This document shows positions 15,938-24,183 of a stretch of DNA of 44,680 bases, piece by piece; the stretch's first letter is position 1; every line of letters begins with the position of its first letter. A model generated the notes under the pieces. The model had not been told where the DNA came from. It did no database searches and saw nothing but the letters and a program-made list of their open reading frames with translations. This DNA comes from DATKDP01 sp035546335 (lineage in GTDB: Bacteria; Acidobacteriota; Thermoanaerobaculia; Gp7-AA8): the NCBI GenBank assembly GCA_035546335.1, contig DATKDP010000118.1:1-44680 (forward strand), read 5' to 3'. Made by a program: the position numbers and the translations under genes.

Positions 15938-15972
15938 CAAGGACGGTGCTCGGGATGACAGTGTGACTGCTC

Positions 15973-16035
15973 GTCTCTCGCCTCTCGTCTCTCGCCTCTC
16001 GTCTCTCGCCTCTCGCCTCTCGCCTCTCGTCTCTC
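15973..16035. repeat. heptamer tandem array, units GTCTCTC and GCCTCTC
   Basis: Nine perfect 7-bp units alternate GTCTCTC and GCCTCTC. The array ends 1 bp before the stop codon (minus strand, 16039-16037) of the enoyl-CoA hydratase gene, so it directly abuts a coding end. Period and placement match the other heptamer arrays in the window, but the unit differs. Confidence 0.92.
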
Positions 16036-16036
16036 C

Positions 16037-16822
16037 TCATGCTCCCTCGAACTTCGGAGCTCGTTTCTCGAAGAACGCCGCCATCCCCACCGCCGCGTCC
16101 GCGCTCTGAAAGGCGGTGAGCTGGTTCGCCGCCTCGATCTGCAGTTGTTCCCGCAGGTCGTTCCGTTGGGAGCGATAGACCGCATTCTTGAGCAGGCCTA
16201 GAGGAATCGGTGGCGCGGCCGCAATGGTCGCAGCGAAACTGCGTACCTCGTCTGCGAAGCGCTCCGCGGGAGCCACCTGATCGACCATCCCGATCGCCAG
16301 CGCTTCCGCTGCCTCGATCATCCGTCCGGTCGCCATCAGCTCGATCGCGCGCGACGGCCCGACGAGGCGGGGGAGAAACAAGGTGCCTCCCCAATCGGGA
16401 TGAAGTCCGATCCTGATGAAGGTCTGCCCGAACCTCGCCGACTCCGACGCGATGCGATAGTCGCAGGCGAGTGCCAGGTTGCAGCCGGCGCCGGCGGCGA
16501 CGCCGTTGACCGCCGCGATCACGATCTTCGGCATCTCACGGATCGTCGTCACGATTTCCGCGCCGGCGCCGAGCAGCTCCAGAAACGGCTCAGTGGCGTT
16601 CTCTCTCTGCAGATGGCTCATGAGCTCGACGTCGCCTCCGGAGCAGAATCCGCGCCCGCTTCCGGTGATGACGAGGGCGCGAGCCGAGGAGTCGTCGCGC
16701 GCGACGCGAAGCGCGGCCAGCAGGTCCTGGCGCATCGTGCCGGCCAGAGCATTTAGTTTGTCCGGCCGATTGAGAGTGATCGTGGCGATTCGATCGTTCG
16801 TTTCGAGGAGTATGTGCGTCAT
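16037..16822 (-). CDS. enoyl-CoA hydratase/isomerase family protein
   Basis: 261-residue crotonase-fold protein. The oxyanion-hole segments are SGRGFCSGGDVELM (about 57-70) and AAVNGVAAGAGCNLALACDY (about 98-117). The catalytic-loop region is FIRIGLHPDWGGTLFLPRLVG. Position 2 of the usual ExxG glutamate pair is Asp/His-rich (GLHPDWGG), as in PaaG/isomerase-like members, so isomerase or ring-chain activity is as likely as hydration. The start ATG at 16822 has AAGGAG 5 nt upstream; a longer frame is rejected for lack of a site. It would act on acyl-CoA in fatty-acid or aromatic-acid degradation. It stands alone between repeat elements. Confidence 0.9.
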   Translation of the reverse strand: MTHILLETNDRIATITLNRPDKLNALAGTMRQDLLAALRVARDDSSARALVITGSGRGFCSGGDVELMSHLQRENATEPFLELLGAGAEIVTTIREMPKIVIAAVNGVAAGAGCNLALACDYRIASESARFGQTFIRIGLHPDWGGTLFLPRLVGPSRAIELMATGRMIEAAEALAIGMVDQVAPAERFADEVRSFAATIAAAPPIPLGLLKNAVYRSQRNDLREQLQIEAANQLTAFQSADAAVGMAAFFEKRAPKFEGA

Positions 16823-16918
16823 TGCGACTCCTTCGTTTCGTGAGCGCGCCGCTGGCCGGTCCGGCCCGAACGGCGGTGTCATTGTGTCTCAAAAGCGTAG
16901 ATGAATGGCAGATCCTCG

Positions 16919-17098
16919 CGTCATCCTGAGCGAGGCGGATGCGTTGGCGTGAGTGAAGGATCTGTGTTCTTAGACAGTTGCCGATCGCAGATCCTTCACT
17001 CACAACCGCACCCCGCCCTCGTTCAGGATGACGGCACGGCCAGTGTCATTGGAAGCGGGTGGTGGACGTGAAGGCGAGGGATCTCCCCTCAGGTCCAA
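16919..17098 (-). repeat. palindromic element joined to GGACCTG module
   Basis: 16919-17034 is the ~115-bp palindrome in reverse orientation: the AACGAGG-type arm is on the right. The loop is at 16967-16985. 17035-17060 repeats the AATGACACTGGCCGTG flank. 17049-17098 is the module running from GGACCTG to CCGCTTCCAA on the minus strand, nearly identical to 1241-1290. This is the most complete composite copy in the window. Confidence 0.88.
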
Positions 17099-17309
17099 TG
17101 GAACCGACCGCGATGCGCCGCCATCCGCGGGCCGGGCGGGGGACGCTACGAGGAGCAGAGCAGCGCCGGGCGCAACCCTTCCGAGTTTGAGACACCTCGC
17201 TGTGCACTCTGCGCCCGGCGGCGGGAGCTTCGAGGTATTCCCCTCTCCCGTCGCGCACGCCGTTGCCTGGCGCAGAATTTCGGGGCAGCCGGGCCGGTTT
17301 TTGGAAGCG

Positions 17310-18446
17310 ATGAACAAGGAGATTCTTGCGGACGCCCTCACGCGCCGGACGACCGAGGGGGTGTTGTACGAGAAACTGGAAAAGAACGCGTTGCGCTGCT
17401 TCGCCTGCGGCCATCGCTGCAAAATCCTGGAAGGGCTCAGCGGCATCTGCAAGGTGCGCTTCAACGAGGGAGGAATCCTCAAGGTGCCGCGCGGCTACGT
17501 CGGCGCGCTGCAGATCGATCCGATCGAAAAGAAGCCGTTCTTCCACGCCTATCCCGGCTCGGTCGCGCTGTCGTTCGGAATGCTCGGCTGCGATTATCAC
17601 TGCGGCTATTGCCAGAACTGGATCACCTCGCAGGCGCTGCGCGATCCGTTGTCGGGCTCTCGTCCGGTCGACCTCGAGCCTGCTGATCTCGTGCGCCTGG
17701 CGAAGGAGCACGGCGCCCGTGTGATCACCTCGACCTACAACGAGCCGCTCATCACCTCGGAATGGGCCGTCGAGGTATTCAAGGAGGCGAAACGGGCAGG
17801 CATCATCTGCTCCTACGTCTCGAACGGCAACGGCACTCCGGAGGTTCTCGACTACATCCAGCCCTACGTCGATCTCTACAAGATCGACCTGAAGGCGTTC
17901 AGTCAGAAGGCATACCGCGATCTCGGCGGTACACTCGAGCCGGTCCTCGAATCGATTCGCGGCCTGAAGCAGCGCGGCATCTGGCTGGAGATCGTCACGC
18001 TCGTCGTCCCGGGCTTCAACGATTCCGACGAGGAGCTCACGAAGATCGCCGAGTTCCTCGCCGGTGTCGATCCCGACATTCCATGGCACGTCACCGCGTT
18101 CCACAAGGACTACAAGATGACCTCGAACGACAACACGAGTCCGCATACGCTCCGGCGTGCGCACGACATCGGCCGTCGCGCGGGTCTGCGCTACGTCTAT
18201 CCCGGCAACATCCCCGGAGCATTCGACGATCTGGAGGGGACGCGATGTTTCGGTTGCGATTCTCTGCTGATCGGCCGAGTCGGGTTTCGCGTGCTCACCA
18301 ACAGGCTCGTCGATGGACGTTGTCCTGACTGCGGCATGGCGATTCCGGGACGATGGGACGGAGTGGGGTCCGCTGCGGTGGCGGTTTCAGTCGACGAGTC
18401 GGAGCGCAGCCGGCCGCGACCGATTCTCCGGAGACCCTGGATCTGA
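17310..18446 (+). CDS. amrS: AmmeMemoRadiSam system radical SAM enzyme
   Basis: 378 residues. The radical SAM cluster motif is GCDYHCGYCQNW (CX3CX2C, about residues 90-101). It is preceded by a Cys-rich N-terminus (CFACGHRCKI...GICKVR) typical of AmrS, and followed at the C-terminus by a zinc-ribbon-like CFGC...CPDCG. The AmrS family is widespread in archaea and some bacteria; its reaction is unsettled. ATG 17310 (weak GGAAG upstream) is chosen because the family N-terminus (LYEKLEKNALRCFACGHRC) begins soon after; an open frame extends upstream into repeat DNA. Its stop overlaps or abuts the Rieske gene, forming a three-gene operon. Confidence 0.92.
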   Translation: MNKEILADALTRRTTEGVLYEKLEKNALRCFACGHRCKILEGLSGICKVRFNEGGILKVPRGYVGALQIDPIEKKPFFHAYPGSVALSFGMLGCDYHCGYCQNWITSQALRDPLSGSRPVDLEPADLVRLAKEHGARVITSTYNEPLITSEWAVEVFKEAKRAGIICSYVSNGNGTPEVLDYIQPYVDLYKIDLKAFSQKAYRDLGGTLEPVLESIRGLKQRGIWLEIVTLVVPGFNDSDEELTKIAEFLAGVDPDIPWHVTAFHKDYKMTSNDNTSPHTLRRAHDIGRRAGLRYVYPGNIPGAFDDLEGTRCFGCDSLLIGRVGFRVLTNRLVDGRCPDCGMAIPGRWDGVGSAAVAVSVDESERSRPRPILRRPWI

Positions 18447-18772
18447 TCGAAATCGCCAAAACGGAAGACGTTCCTGTCGGTACGATCCGCCCTTTTCTCA
18501 TCGAGGGACGGAAGATCGTTCTGTATCACACGCCGAAAGGATTCTTCGCCAGCGACAACGTCTGTCCGCATCGAGGAGGACCGCTGTCGGAAGGGGATCT
18601 CATGGGAGACGAGATCGTCTGTCCGTGGCATCTGTGGGGCTTCGATCTGGCGACGGGCAGCACTCCGATCAATCCCGATGTGCGGCTGGTGATGCACGAG
18701 GTGCGAGTCGACGGTGATACGATTCTCATCCGGCTCACTCCCGCCGAGCCCTCACCGTTCGCCCCATGCTGA
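18353..18772 (+). CDS. Rieske 2Fe-2S ferredoxin-type protein
   Basis: A single small Rieske domain with both ligand boxes, CPHRGG (Cys/His) and CPWHLWG (Cys/His), spaced as in NirD-like or dioxygenase ferredoxins. It would be a soluble electron carrier. The only ATG in frame is 18353, which overlaps amrS by 94 bp and adds about 30 residues without similarity. A CTG at 18443 has GGAG 9 nt upstream and forms a CTGA overlap with the amrS stop, so translation may really begin there (about 109 residues). The position between amrS and a hydrolase suggests it delivers electrons to a partner enzyme, perhaps the radical SAM protein; that is inference. Confidence 0.88.
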   Translation: MGRSGVRCGGGFSRRVGAQPAATDSPETLDLIEIAKTEDVPVGTIRPFLIEGRKIVLYHTPKGFFASDNVCPHRGGPLSEGDLMGDEIVCPWHLWGFDLATGSTPINPDVRLVMHEVRVDGDTILIRLTPAEPSPFAPC

Positions 18773-19407
18773 GCTCCAGACCACTGCGACACATCGATCT
18801 CTACAACGACGCCGGGCGTCTCGAAGCACTCTATCGAGAGCTCGAGAATCCGGCCGGTGTCGCCGTGGTGTGTCATCCTCACCCGCTCCACGGAGGCACG
18901 CTCCACAACAAGGTGGTCTTTCGTGCGGCTCGCGGTCTCGAAGCCGCGAACGTCGCCACGATTCGCTTCAACTTCCGCGGAGCCGGATCGAGCCACGGCC
19001 GTCATGACGAAGGTCATGGCGAACAGCGCGATTTCGAGACGGCGTTGCGCTGGATCATGCAGAAGCATCCCGGCCTGCCGGTGCTCGCCGGCGGATTCTC
19101 GTTCGGTGCCTGGGTCGCCAGCCGTGTCGGGTGCGAGACGCAGGAGGTCAGGGCGATCTTCCTGCTCGGTGCTCCGGTCAACAAGTACGATCTCGGGTAT
19201 CTCAAAGGATGCCCCAAACCGAAGCTGATCCTGCAGGGCGCCAGAGACGAATTCGGCGACGTGGATACACTCTCGGCGCTGCTCGAAGACGTCTCCGACT
19301 GCGAGACGGTCATCGTCGCCGACGCTGATCACTTCTTCGTCAGGCAGCTCGAAGTCGTCGAGGAGACGATCCGCGACTGGGCGGCGAGGACGCTGAAAGA
19401 AGAGTGA
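18766..19407 (+). CDS. alpha/beta hydrolase (COG2945-like)
   Basis: 213 residues, with the family motif CHPHPLHGGTLHNKVV (about residues 34-49), the nucleophile elbow GGFSFGAWVA (Ser about 103), an acid in QGARDEFGDV and His in ADADHFFV. It resembles small cytoplasmic dienelactone-hydrolase-like esterases of unknown substrate. The ATG overlaps the Rieske stop by 7 bp, so the genes are translationally coupled. The last codons (GAA GAG TGA) fall inside the first units of a GAAGRGT heptamer array. Confidence 0.88.
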   Translation: MLSSRPLRHIDLYNDAGRLEALYRELENPAGVAVVCHPHPLHGGTLHNKVVFRAARGLEAANVATIRFNFRGAGSSHGRHDEGHGEQRDFETALRWIMQKHPGLPVLAGGFSFGAWVASRVGCETQEVRAIFLLGAPVNKYDLGYLKGCPKPKLILQGARDEFGDVDTLSALLEDVSDCETVIVADADHFFVRQLEVVEETIRDWAARTLKEE

Positions 19408-19593
19408 AGGGCGAAGGGTAAAGAGTGAAGGGTGAAGAGTGAAGGAACCTGTGGACGGCATAGGCGACGTGGACCTGGTTCGTCCACTTCGTCCACACCG
19501 TCCATGTCGTCCACCTGGTTTTCCTCACCCTTCCCCCTTCACTCTTCACTCTTCACTCTTCCCCTTTCCCCCTTCACTCTTCACTCTTCATTT
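19399..19593. repeat. inverted pair of heptamer arrays around a 9-mer core, at a convergent gene junction
   Basis: 19399-19445 holds units GAAGAGT, GAAGGGC, GAAGGGT and AAAGAGT. 19524-19593 holds ten units such as TTCACTC, TTCCCCC and TTCATTT, essentially the reverse complement of the first array. Between them, about 19486-19518 carries four 9-bp units of type TTCGTCCAC, and GTGGAC copies lie to their left. The stop codon of the plus-strand hydrolase (19405-19407) and that of the minus-strand DUF4388 gene (19590-19588) both lie within the arrays. Transcripts from either side could fold into a long hairpin. Confidence 0.9.
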
Positions 19594-21015
19594 CAGTCCC
19601 TTCAGCCGCCGTTTCGCCTCTGCATGCTCGGGATCGATCTGCAGCACCTCCTCGTAGCAGCTCTGGGCGCGGGAGACGAGCCCCTGTGCTCGAAAGAGAT
19701 CGCCAAGGGAGAGGAGGGCGTCGAGGTGATTGGGATTGAGCGCGAGGACTTTCTGGTACGACTCCGCCGCGTCGCGAATCCATTTCGGATTGTGCTGCTG
19801 GCAGTTGCCCAGCAGGTACCATGCTTCGGCGTGATCGGGAGCGAAGTTCACCGCCTGCTTCAGCAGGACGATGGCACCGTAGTAGTCTTCCACGAAGCTC
19901 AGCTCTTTCGCTTTTTCGAAGTTTTTCTCGGCGATCTCCCGACGCGCGATTCTCTGGGTCATCGAAAAGTTCAGGTCGTCGGATTTCGCTCTGCTGAGCA
20001 GCAGGTCGTACTCGTGCCTGGAGTCTGAATTGTCGAACACCGACGAGATCAGATCGAGCCGCCGGAGGATCTGAGCGATCGCGTCGCCTGCCGCGGGAGG
20101 ATAGGTGCGCGGATCGTACTGTCTGCGCAGCTCTTCGATGCGCGAGTTGATCTGCGCGCGCGCGGCGGCGCGCGGCACCTCCAGCAATTGATAATGATCG
20201 ATCCGCGGCAGCTGGCGGGCGATGGTGATCGCCCGCAGCGATCGCGGGTCGCCCGAGCCGATGGTCGCCAGCAGCGCGAGATCGCGCTCGGTGTCGGCAT
20301 CCGAGCTCCCGCGGCTGGTTTCGGGCTCGGCCTCCTCGAAGCTTCCCAGCGCGAGCATCCCGATCGTGACCTTCGCTGCCAGCAGCGATTCGGCGGGGAA
20401 CTGTCTGAGATACGCTTCGATCGTGATCGGGCGGTCGAGTGCGGCGGCGATCGTTTTCTCTACCTCCGTGAGAGGAAGCATCGATGCTGCATAGCGTGGT
20501 GCGGGGGAGCGGTGAATCTCCCGCTTGATGTCGCCGAGAGCCCGACGGATCACCAGGCCGTTGGCGATCGAGCGAACACCGCGAAGGACCAGGGCGGGCA
20601 TCGACTGGAGGAAGATTCTCCTGTCCGGATCGAGAGGTTCTTCATCCTCGAAGCCAGCCGTTCCTTCGTCGAGCGAGAAGAGCGGTACGGTCAGCGATGC
20701 GACCCATTCGCGCAGGAGGAACTGCTTGTTGGGAATGTCGACGATGCCGGCATCGTGAAAGATCGGAACGATGTCGGTCGGATCGGGGATGACGAGCCGC
20801 GAAGCCTGCTCCCCGTCGATCAGGTTCCGCTGCAGCAGGAACGACGGAAGAGAGTCCAGATCCGAGGTCGGCGCGACCAGAATCAGCTCTCCCTGCGACC
20901 AGTAGAGCAGGCGCCTGATCGCACCGGCTGCGATGGTCAGAGTACCGCTGCTTCTCTCGCGGATCAGTTCCCCGACGATGCTCGCGAACGGGGTGACGTC
21001 GAATGTGTAGAGCAT
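19588..21015 (-). CDS. DUF4388 / J-like / TPR protein
   Basis: About 475 residues. The N-terminal DUF4388-type domain (about 1-90; SSGTLTIAAGAIRRLLYWSQGEL) is of the kind found next to response regulators and gliding or type IV pilus genes. A central region (about 270-345) resembles a DnaJ-like helical domain: IDHYQLLEVPRAAARAQINSRI, then EYDLLLSRA, without an obvious HPD. The C-terminal half has TPR repeats (AEAWYLLGNCQQHNPKWIRDAAESYQ, LDALLSLGDLFRAQGLVSRAQSCY). ATG 21015 is taken; an in-frame TTG at 21042 has no better site. The likely role is a cytoplasmic scaffold; the partner is unknown. Confidence 0.8.
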   Translation of the reverse strand: MLYTFDVTPFASIVGELIRERSSGTLTIAAGAIRRLLYWSQGELILVAPTSDLDSLPSFLLQRNLIDGEQASRLVIPDPTDIVPIFHDAGIVDIPNKQFLLREWVASLTVPLFSLDEGTAGFEDEEPLDPDRRIFLQSMPALVLRGVRSIANGLVIRRALGDIKREIHRSPAPRYAASMLPLTEVEKTIAAALDRPITIEAYLRQFPAESLLAAKVTIGMLALGSFEEAEPETSRGSSDADTERDLALLATIGSGDPRSLRAITIARQLPRIDHYQLLEVPRAAARAQINSRIEELRRQYDPRTYPPAAGDAIAQILRRLDLISSVFDNSDSRHEYDLLLSRAKSDDLNFSMTQRIARREIAEKNFEKAKELSFVEDYYGAIVLLKQAVNFAPDHAEAWYLLGNCQQHNPKWIRDAAESYQKVLALNPNHLDALLSLGDLFRAQGLVSRAQSCYEEVLQIDPEHAEAKRRLKGLK

Positions 21016-21186
21016 TCCTATTCCGGACAGCGGTCTCGGCAATCAAGACTGATGCCCGGATTCTCCTCCGAACGGCCCCATGCGAAATCGAACAGGTGAC
21101 CTTCGCTGTTCAGAATAGACGGAACGCGAGAGCCAATTCCACGTCTGATACATCATGAGAAGGTCGGGCTCGCTGGCGATGATACG

Positions 21187-23088
21187 ATGAATCGAATGAC
21201 AAGAGCCGTCTTTATTCTGTTACTTCTGGTTACATTGACCCCGTCGACCATGGCGCAGGAGGCTTCCTCCGACGCCCTCGAGTTTCTCCTGGCCAAACTG
21301 GCTGCCGATGAAGGCAACGGCGGAGAAGCCATCGCGCGCCTCGATCGGCTCATCTCCAAAGATCCTCACAACGAAGTCCTGATCTACGAACGGGCGGCCA
21401 TTCTGATCGATGCCGGCAGGATCGAACGGGCGGAGAGCGAATTGCGGCGCCTCGTGAAGGCGAAGCCGGAGTTTTACGAGGCTCGCCGCCTGCTCGGGCG
21501 TCTCCTGCTCGATCTCGCACGCGGCGGGCGGGCGCCGGCCGAAGAGGCCCTCGAGCATCTCCGCATGGCGTACCAGCTCGACCCATCCGATTTCGGGTCG
21601 GGCGTCACCGCTGCTCAGATTCTCGTCGGAATGAACCGCCTGGACGAGGCGGAGAAAATTCTCCAGGGCCTAGTCGAACAGGCACCCGACCAGAGAATCA
21701 TCAACTACAACTATGCGCAGGTGCTGACCAAGCTCGGCCGCGGTGACGAAGCAGGGCCGTACCTCGAGCGCGTCGTGGCTTCGGATCCGACGTTCGGACC
21801 CGCCGTCTTTCAGCTCATCGACCTCTACCGGCAGCAGAACGAGTTTGCGAGAGCGGCAGCAACGCTTCAGCCGCTGATCGAACAGGAGCCGCTGAATCTC
21901 GATCTGCAGAGGCAGCAGGCCCTCTTCTGGCTTCGGGGGGGAGAGTCGGCCGTGGCCGCCGAGCGGCTCACTGTGCTGCTCGCCTCGGAGCCTTCGGATA
22001 CCCGCACGAAGTTCTATCTCGCCGAGGCGCTCAGCGATCTTTCTCGACCGAAGGACGCCGAGCCTCTCTACCGGCAGCTGCTCGAGATCGAGCCGCAGGA
22101 CCCCGATTTTCTAGCCAGCTTCGGGATCAACCAATTGTCGCAGCGAAAGTTCGACGAGGCGGAGAAGGCGTTCAATCAGCTCCTCCGGATTCCGGGGCTG
22201 ACCGAGAACATGCAGATGCTGGCCCGCACGCAGCTCGCTCTGACCGACTATCACCGCAACGAGCTCGACGCGGCTCTCCGGCGCGCGCGCGAGATTCTCT
22301 CCTGGCGCGGCGACCCCAATCCGCAGGCGGTGGGGATCGCTCTCGACGTGCTCGAGCGGCGGAAGCGTTTCGATGAAGCCCTCGAGCTCCTCGCGCCACT
22401 CCTGCGAGACGATCCCAATCATCCGTTTCTCGTAGCCCGTCAGATCGAGCTTCTCGTTCGTGCAGGGCAGACCGAGAAGGCGGACGCGCTCGCGCGCACG
22501 CACATCGCGACAGGCAAGCGCGGCGCGATGCTCGCCGCCGAGGCCTATGTTCGGGCGGAGCGGTACGAAGAGGGGATCGCGATCCTTCAGAAGCTCGATC
22601 GCGAGCTGCGGGAGGATCCCGACGTGCTTTTCGAGCTCGGCGCATTCCACGAGCGCGCCGGAAAGAAGAAGGATGCGGAGACGATCTTCCTCCAGCTCCT
22701 CTCGAAGCACTCCGAACATGCCGCCACGCTCAACTACCTCGGCTACATGTGGGCCGAGCAGGGGGTGAATCTCGAAGAGGCGGAGAGAATGCTCACCATC
22801 GCCGTCAGCAAGGAGCCGCGAAACGGAGCCTTCGTCGATTCGCTCGGATGGGTCTACTTCCAGCTCGGCAAGCTCGATCTCGCCGAGAAGCACCTGACTG
22901 ATGCGTCACGCCTGCTGCCGTCGGATCCGACCATTCAGGAGCACCTCGGCGATCTCTTCGCGCGCAAGGGTGATCATTCCCGGGCCCTCGATCTCTACCG
23001 CAACGCCCTCTCGCTCAAGCCTGAAGAGACGAGCCTCGATCTGCTTCGGACCAAAATCGCCGAGCTGGAAAAGAAGGTCATCGACTAG
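21187..23088 (+). CDS. large secreted TPR protein
   Basis: 633 residues starting with a signal peptide (MNRMTRAVFILLLLVTL..., cleavage about ...STMA/QEA). They consist almost entirely of TPR units; examples are NYNYAQVLTKLGRGDEAGPYLERV, NYLGYMWAEQGVNLEEAERML and DSLGWVYFQLGKLDLAEKHL. This layout is common for periplasmic assembly or outer-membrane scaffold proteins. It is followed by a palindromic repeat and then a LolB-like lipoprotein gene on the same strand, consistent with an envelope role. Confidence 0.9.
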   Translation: MNRMTRAVFILLLLVTLTPSTMAQEASSDALEFLLAKLAADEGNGGEAIARLDRLISKDPHNEVLIYERAAILIDAGRIERAESELRRLVKAKPEFYEARRLLGRLLLDLARGGRAPAEEALEHLRMAYQLDPSDFGSGVTAAQILVGMNRLDEAEKILQGLVEQAPDQRIINYNYAQVLTKLGRGDEAGPYLERVVASDPTFGPAVFQLIDLYRQQNEFARAAATLQPLIEQEPLNLDLQRQQALFWLRGGESAVAAERLTVLLASEPSDTRTKFYLAEALSDLSRPKDAEPLYRQLLEIEPQDPDFLASFGINQLSQRKFDEAEKAFNQLLRIPGLTENMQMLARTQLALTDYHRNELDAALRRAREILSWRGDPNPQAVGIALDVLERRKRFDEALELLAPLLRDDPNHPFLVARQIELLVRAGQTEKADALARTHIATGKRGAMLAAEAYVRAERYEEGIAILQKLDRELREDPDVLFELGAFHERAGKKKDAETIFLQLLSKHSEHAATLNYLGYMWAEQGVNLEEAERMLTIAVSKEPRNGAFVDSLGWVYFQLGKLDLAEKHLTDASRLLPSDPTIQEHLGDLFARKGDHSRALDLYRNALSLKPEETSLDLLRTKIAELEKKVID

Positions 23089-23094
23089 GCCCTG

Positions 23095-23212
23095 CCGTCA
23101 TCCTGAACGAGGGTGGGGGAGAGGGTGTGAGTGAAAGATCTGCGATCGGCAACTGTCTAAGAACGCAGATCCTTCGCTCACGCCCACCCATCCTCCTCGC
23201 TCAGGATGACGG
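23095..23212 (+). repeat. ~115-bp palindromic element, loop in 'CTGTCTAA' orientation
   Basis: Outer arms CCGTCATCCTGAACGAGGG and CTCGCTCAGGATGACGG enclose inner arms GTGAGTGAAAGATCTGCG / CGCAGATCCTTC and the loop ATCGGCAACTGTCTAAGAA (23144-23162). The arms run in the same direction as at 15821, but the loop is its reverse complement. The element begins 6 bp after the TPR gene stop. Confidence 0.9.
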
Positions 23213-23322
23213 CGAGGTTTGCGGTGTCATTCCCTTTTCAATATGGCGCGGAGCGCCGTTCTTCGATCAGGATGACGCAACAGATGCGGTGTCCTTCCCT
23301 GCGAATCAGGAGCTCGAGACGA

Positions 23323-24108
23323 ATGCGGACTACCATCACGTCGATCCACTGGAGGCGAGCGCGCCCGGGTGCCACGGCCGTCGTCGTTCTCGCCGCATCC
23401 CTTCTCCTCGGATCGTGTGCCACCGCGTCTCGACCCTTCGCCCCGCTACCGCCGCAGGAGACTCCCACTGCTGCCTGGACCTCGCTGCGTCAGACCCGCG
23501 ACCGCTTCGACGGGGCGCGCAGTTTCGCTCGCCTTCGCGTGCAGGAGGGGGAGCGCGTCCGCTCGCTTCGGGGAAGACTGCTGGTCGACCCTCGCGGAAG
23601 GATGCTGCTCGAAGGAATCACTCCGCTGGGAACTGCGGCGTTCACCCTCTATGCGGACGGCCCCGAGGCGACATGGCTCGATCATGTTCATGGAACCCAT
23701 TGGAAAGGACGCCTCGGGGAGATCGCCAGATTCTTCGGTGAGCGTGCGGAGGGAGGAGAGATGGGGCTGCTGATGCTCGCCCTTCCGGTGGATTCGGGCG
23801 CAGTCGTGGTCGATGAGGGAAGCCCCCTCATCGCCGTCGGCTCGGAAGGCTCCCGATACGTCATCAGTGAGACGGGTCTTTCGAGCGTGGACATTCCGCT
23901 CGAAGGAGATCGACGAGTCGTCGTGGCGTACGATCCTCCGTCGTTTCCCCCCCGGAATGTGCGGATCTCGTACGAGGTGTCGTCCAGGACTCACGCGGCT
24001 CTCGAGATCACGCATCTCGATCTCTCTTCCGCTTCGATTCGCATCGAGCCGCCGAGGATCCCGCCGCACTACGTTCCTTCGCTCCCGCCGGGAGTTGCCG
24101 TGCAGTGA
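23323..24108 (+). CDS. LolB-like outer-membrane lipoprotein
   Basis: 261 residues. The ATG at 23323 has AGGAG 9 nt upstream; a longer frame from 23206 runs through repeat DNA and is rejected. The signal peptide ends in lipobox LGSC (about residue 33). The mature domain (FDGARSFARLRVQEGERVRSLRGRLLVDPRGRMLLEGITPLGTAAFTLY) has the beta-rich pattern of LolB/DUF4292-type lipoprotein carriers. LolB inserts lipoproteins in the outer membrane; assignment here rests on topology and pattern, not on a decisive motif. It lies 75 bp upstream of ispE, with which it may be co-transcribed. Confidence 0.75.
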   Translation: MRTTITSIHWRRARPGATAVVVLAASLLLGSCATASRPFAPLPPQETPTAAWTSLRQTRDRFDGARSFARLRVQEGERVRSLRGRLLVDPRGRMLLEGITPLGTAAFTLYADGPEATWLDHVHGTHWKGRLGEIARFFGERAEGGEMGLLMLALPVDSGAVVVDEGSPLIAVGSEGSRYVISETGLSSVDIPLEGDRRVVVAYDPPSFPPRNVRISYEVSSRTHAALEITHLDLSSASIRIEPPRIPPHYVPSLPPGVAVQ

Positions 24109-24134
24109 GGGAGAGCAGGCGTCCCGCGCCCGCC
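24109..24134. repeat. GGGAGAGCGGGCGTCCCGCGCCCGC-type hairpin
   Basis: GGGAGAGCAGGCGTCCCGCG followed by CCCGCC directly after the lipoprotein gene stop is nearly identical to 44621-44646 after the FecR-like gene. A related TCGGGCG-TCCCC-GCCCGA hairpin lies at about 25049-25066 after ispE. It is a small post-gene hairpin family with no T-tract. Confidence 0.65.
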
Positions 24135-24183
24135 CCGTGTGAATCCTCGGCCCCGCTCTCCGCCGTGTGATACAAACTCCGCG

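Noticed and set aside
23206..23322. N-terminal extension of the LolB-like lipoprotein
   Set aside because: The extension lies in repeat and leader DNA; ATG 23323 has a good Shine-Dalgarno and gives a normal lipoprotein signal peptide.
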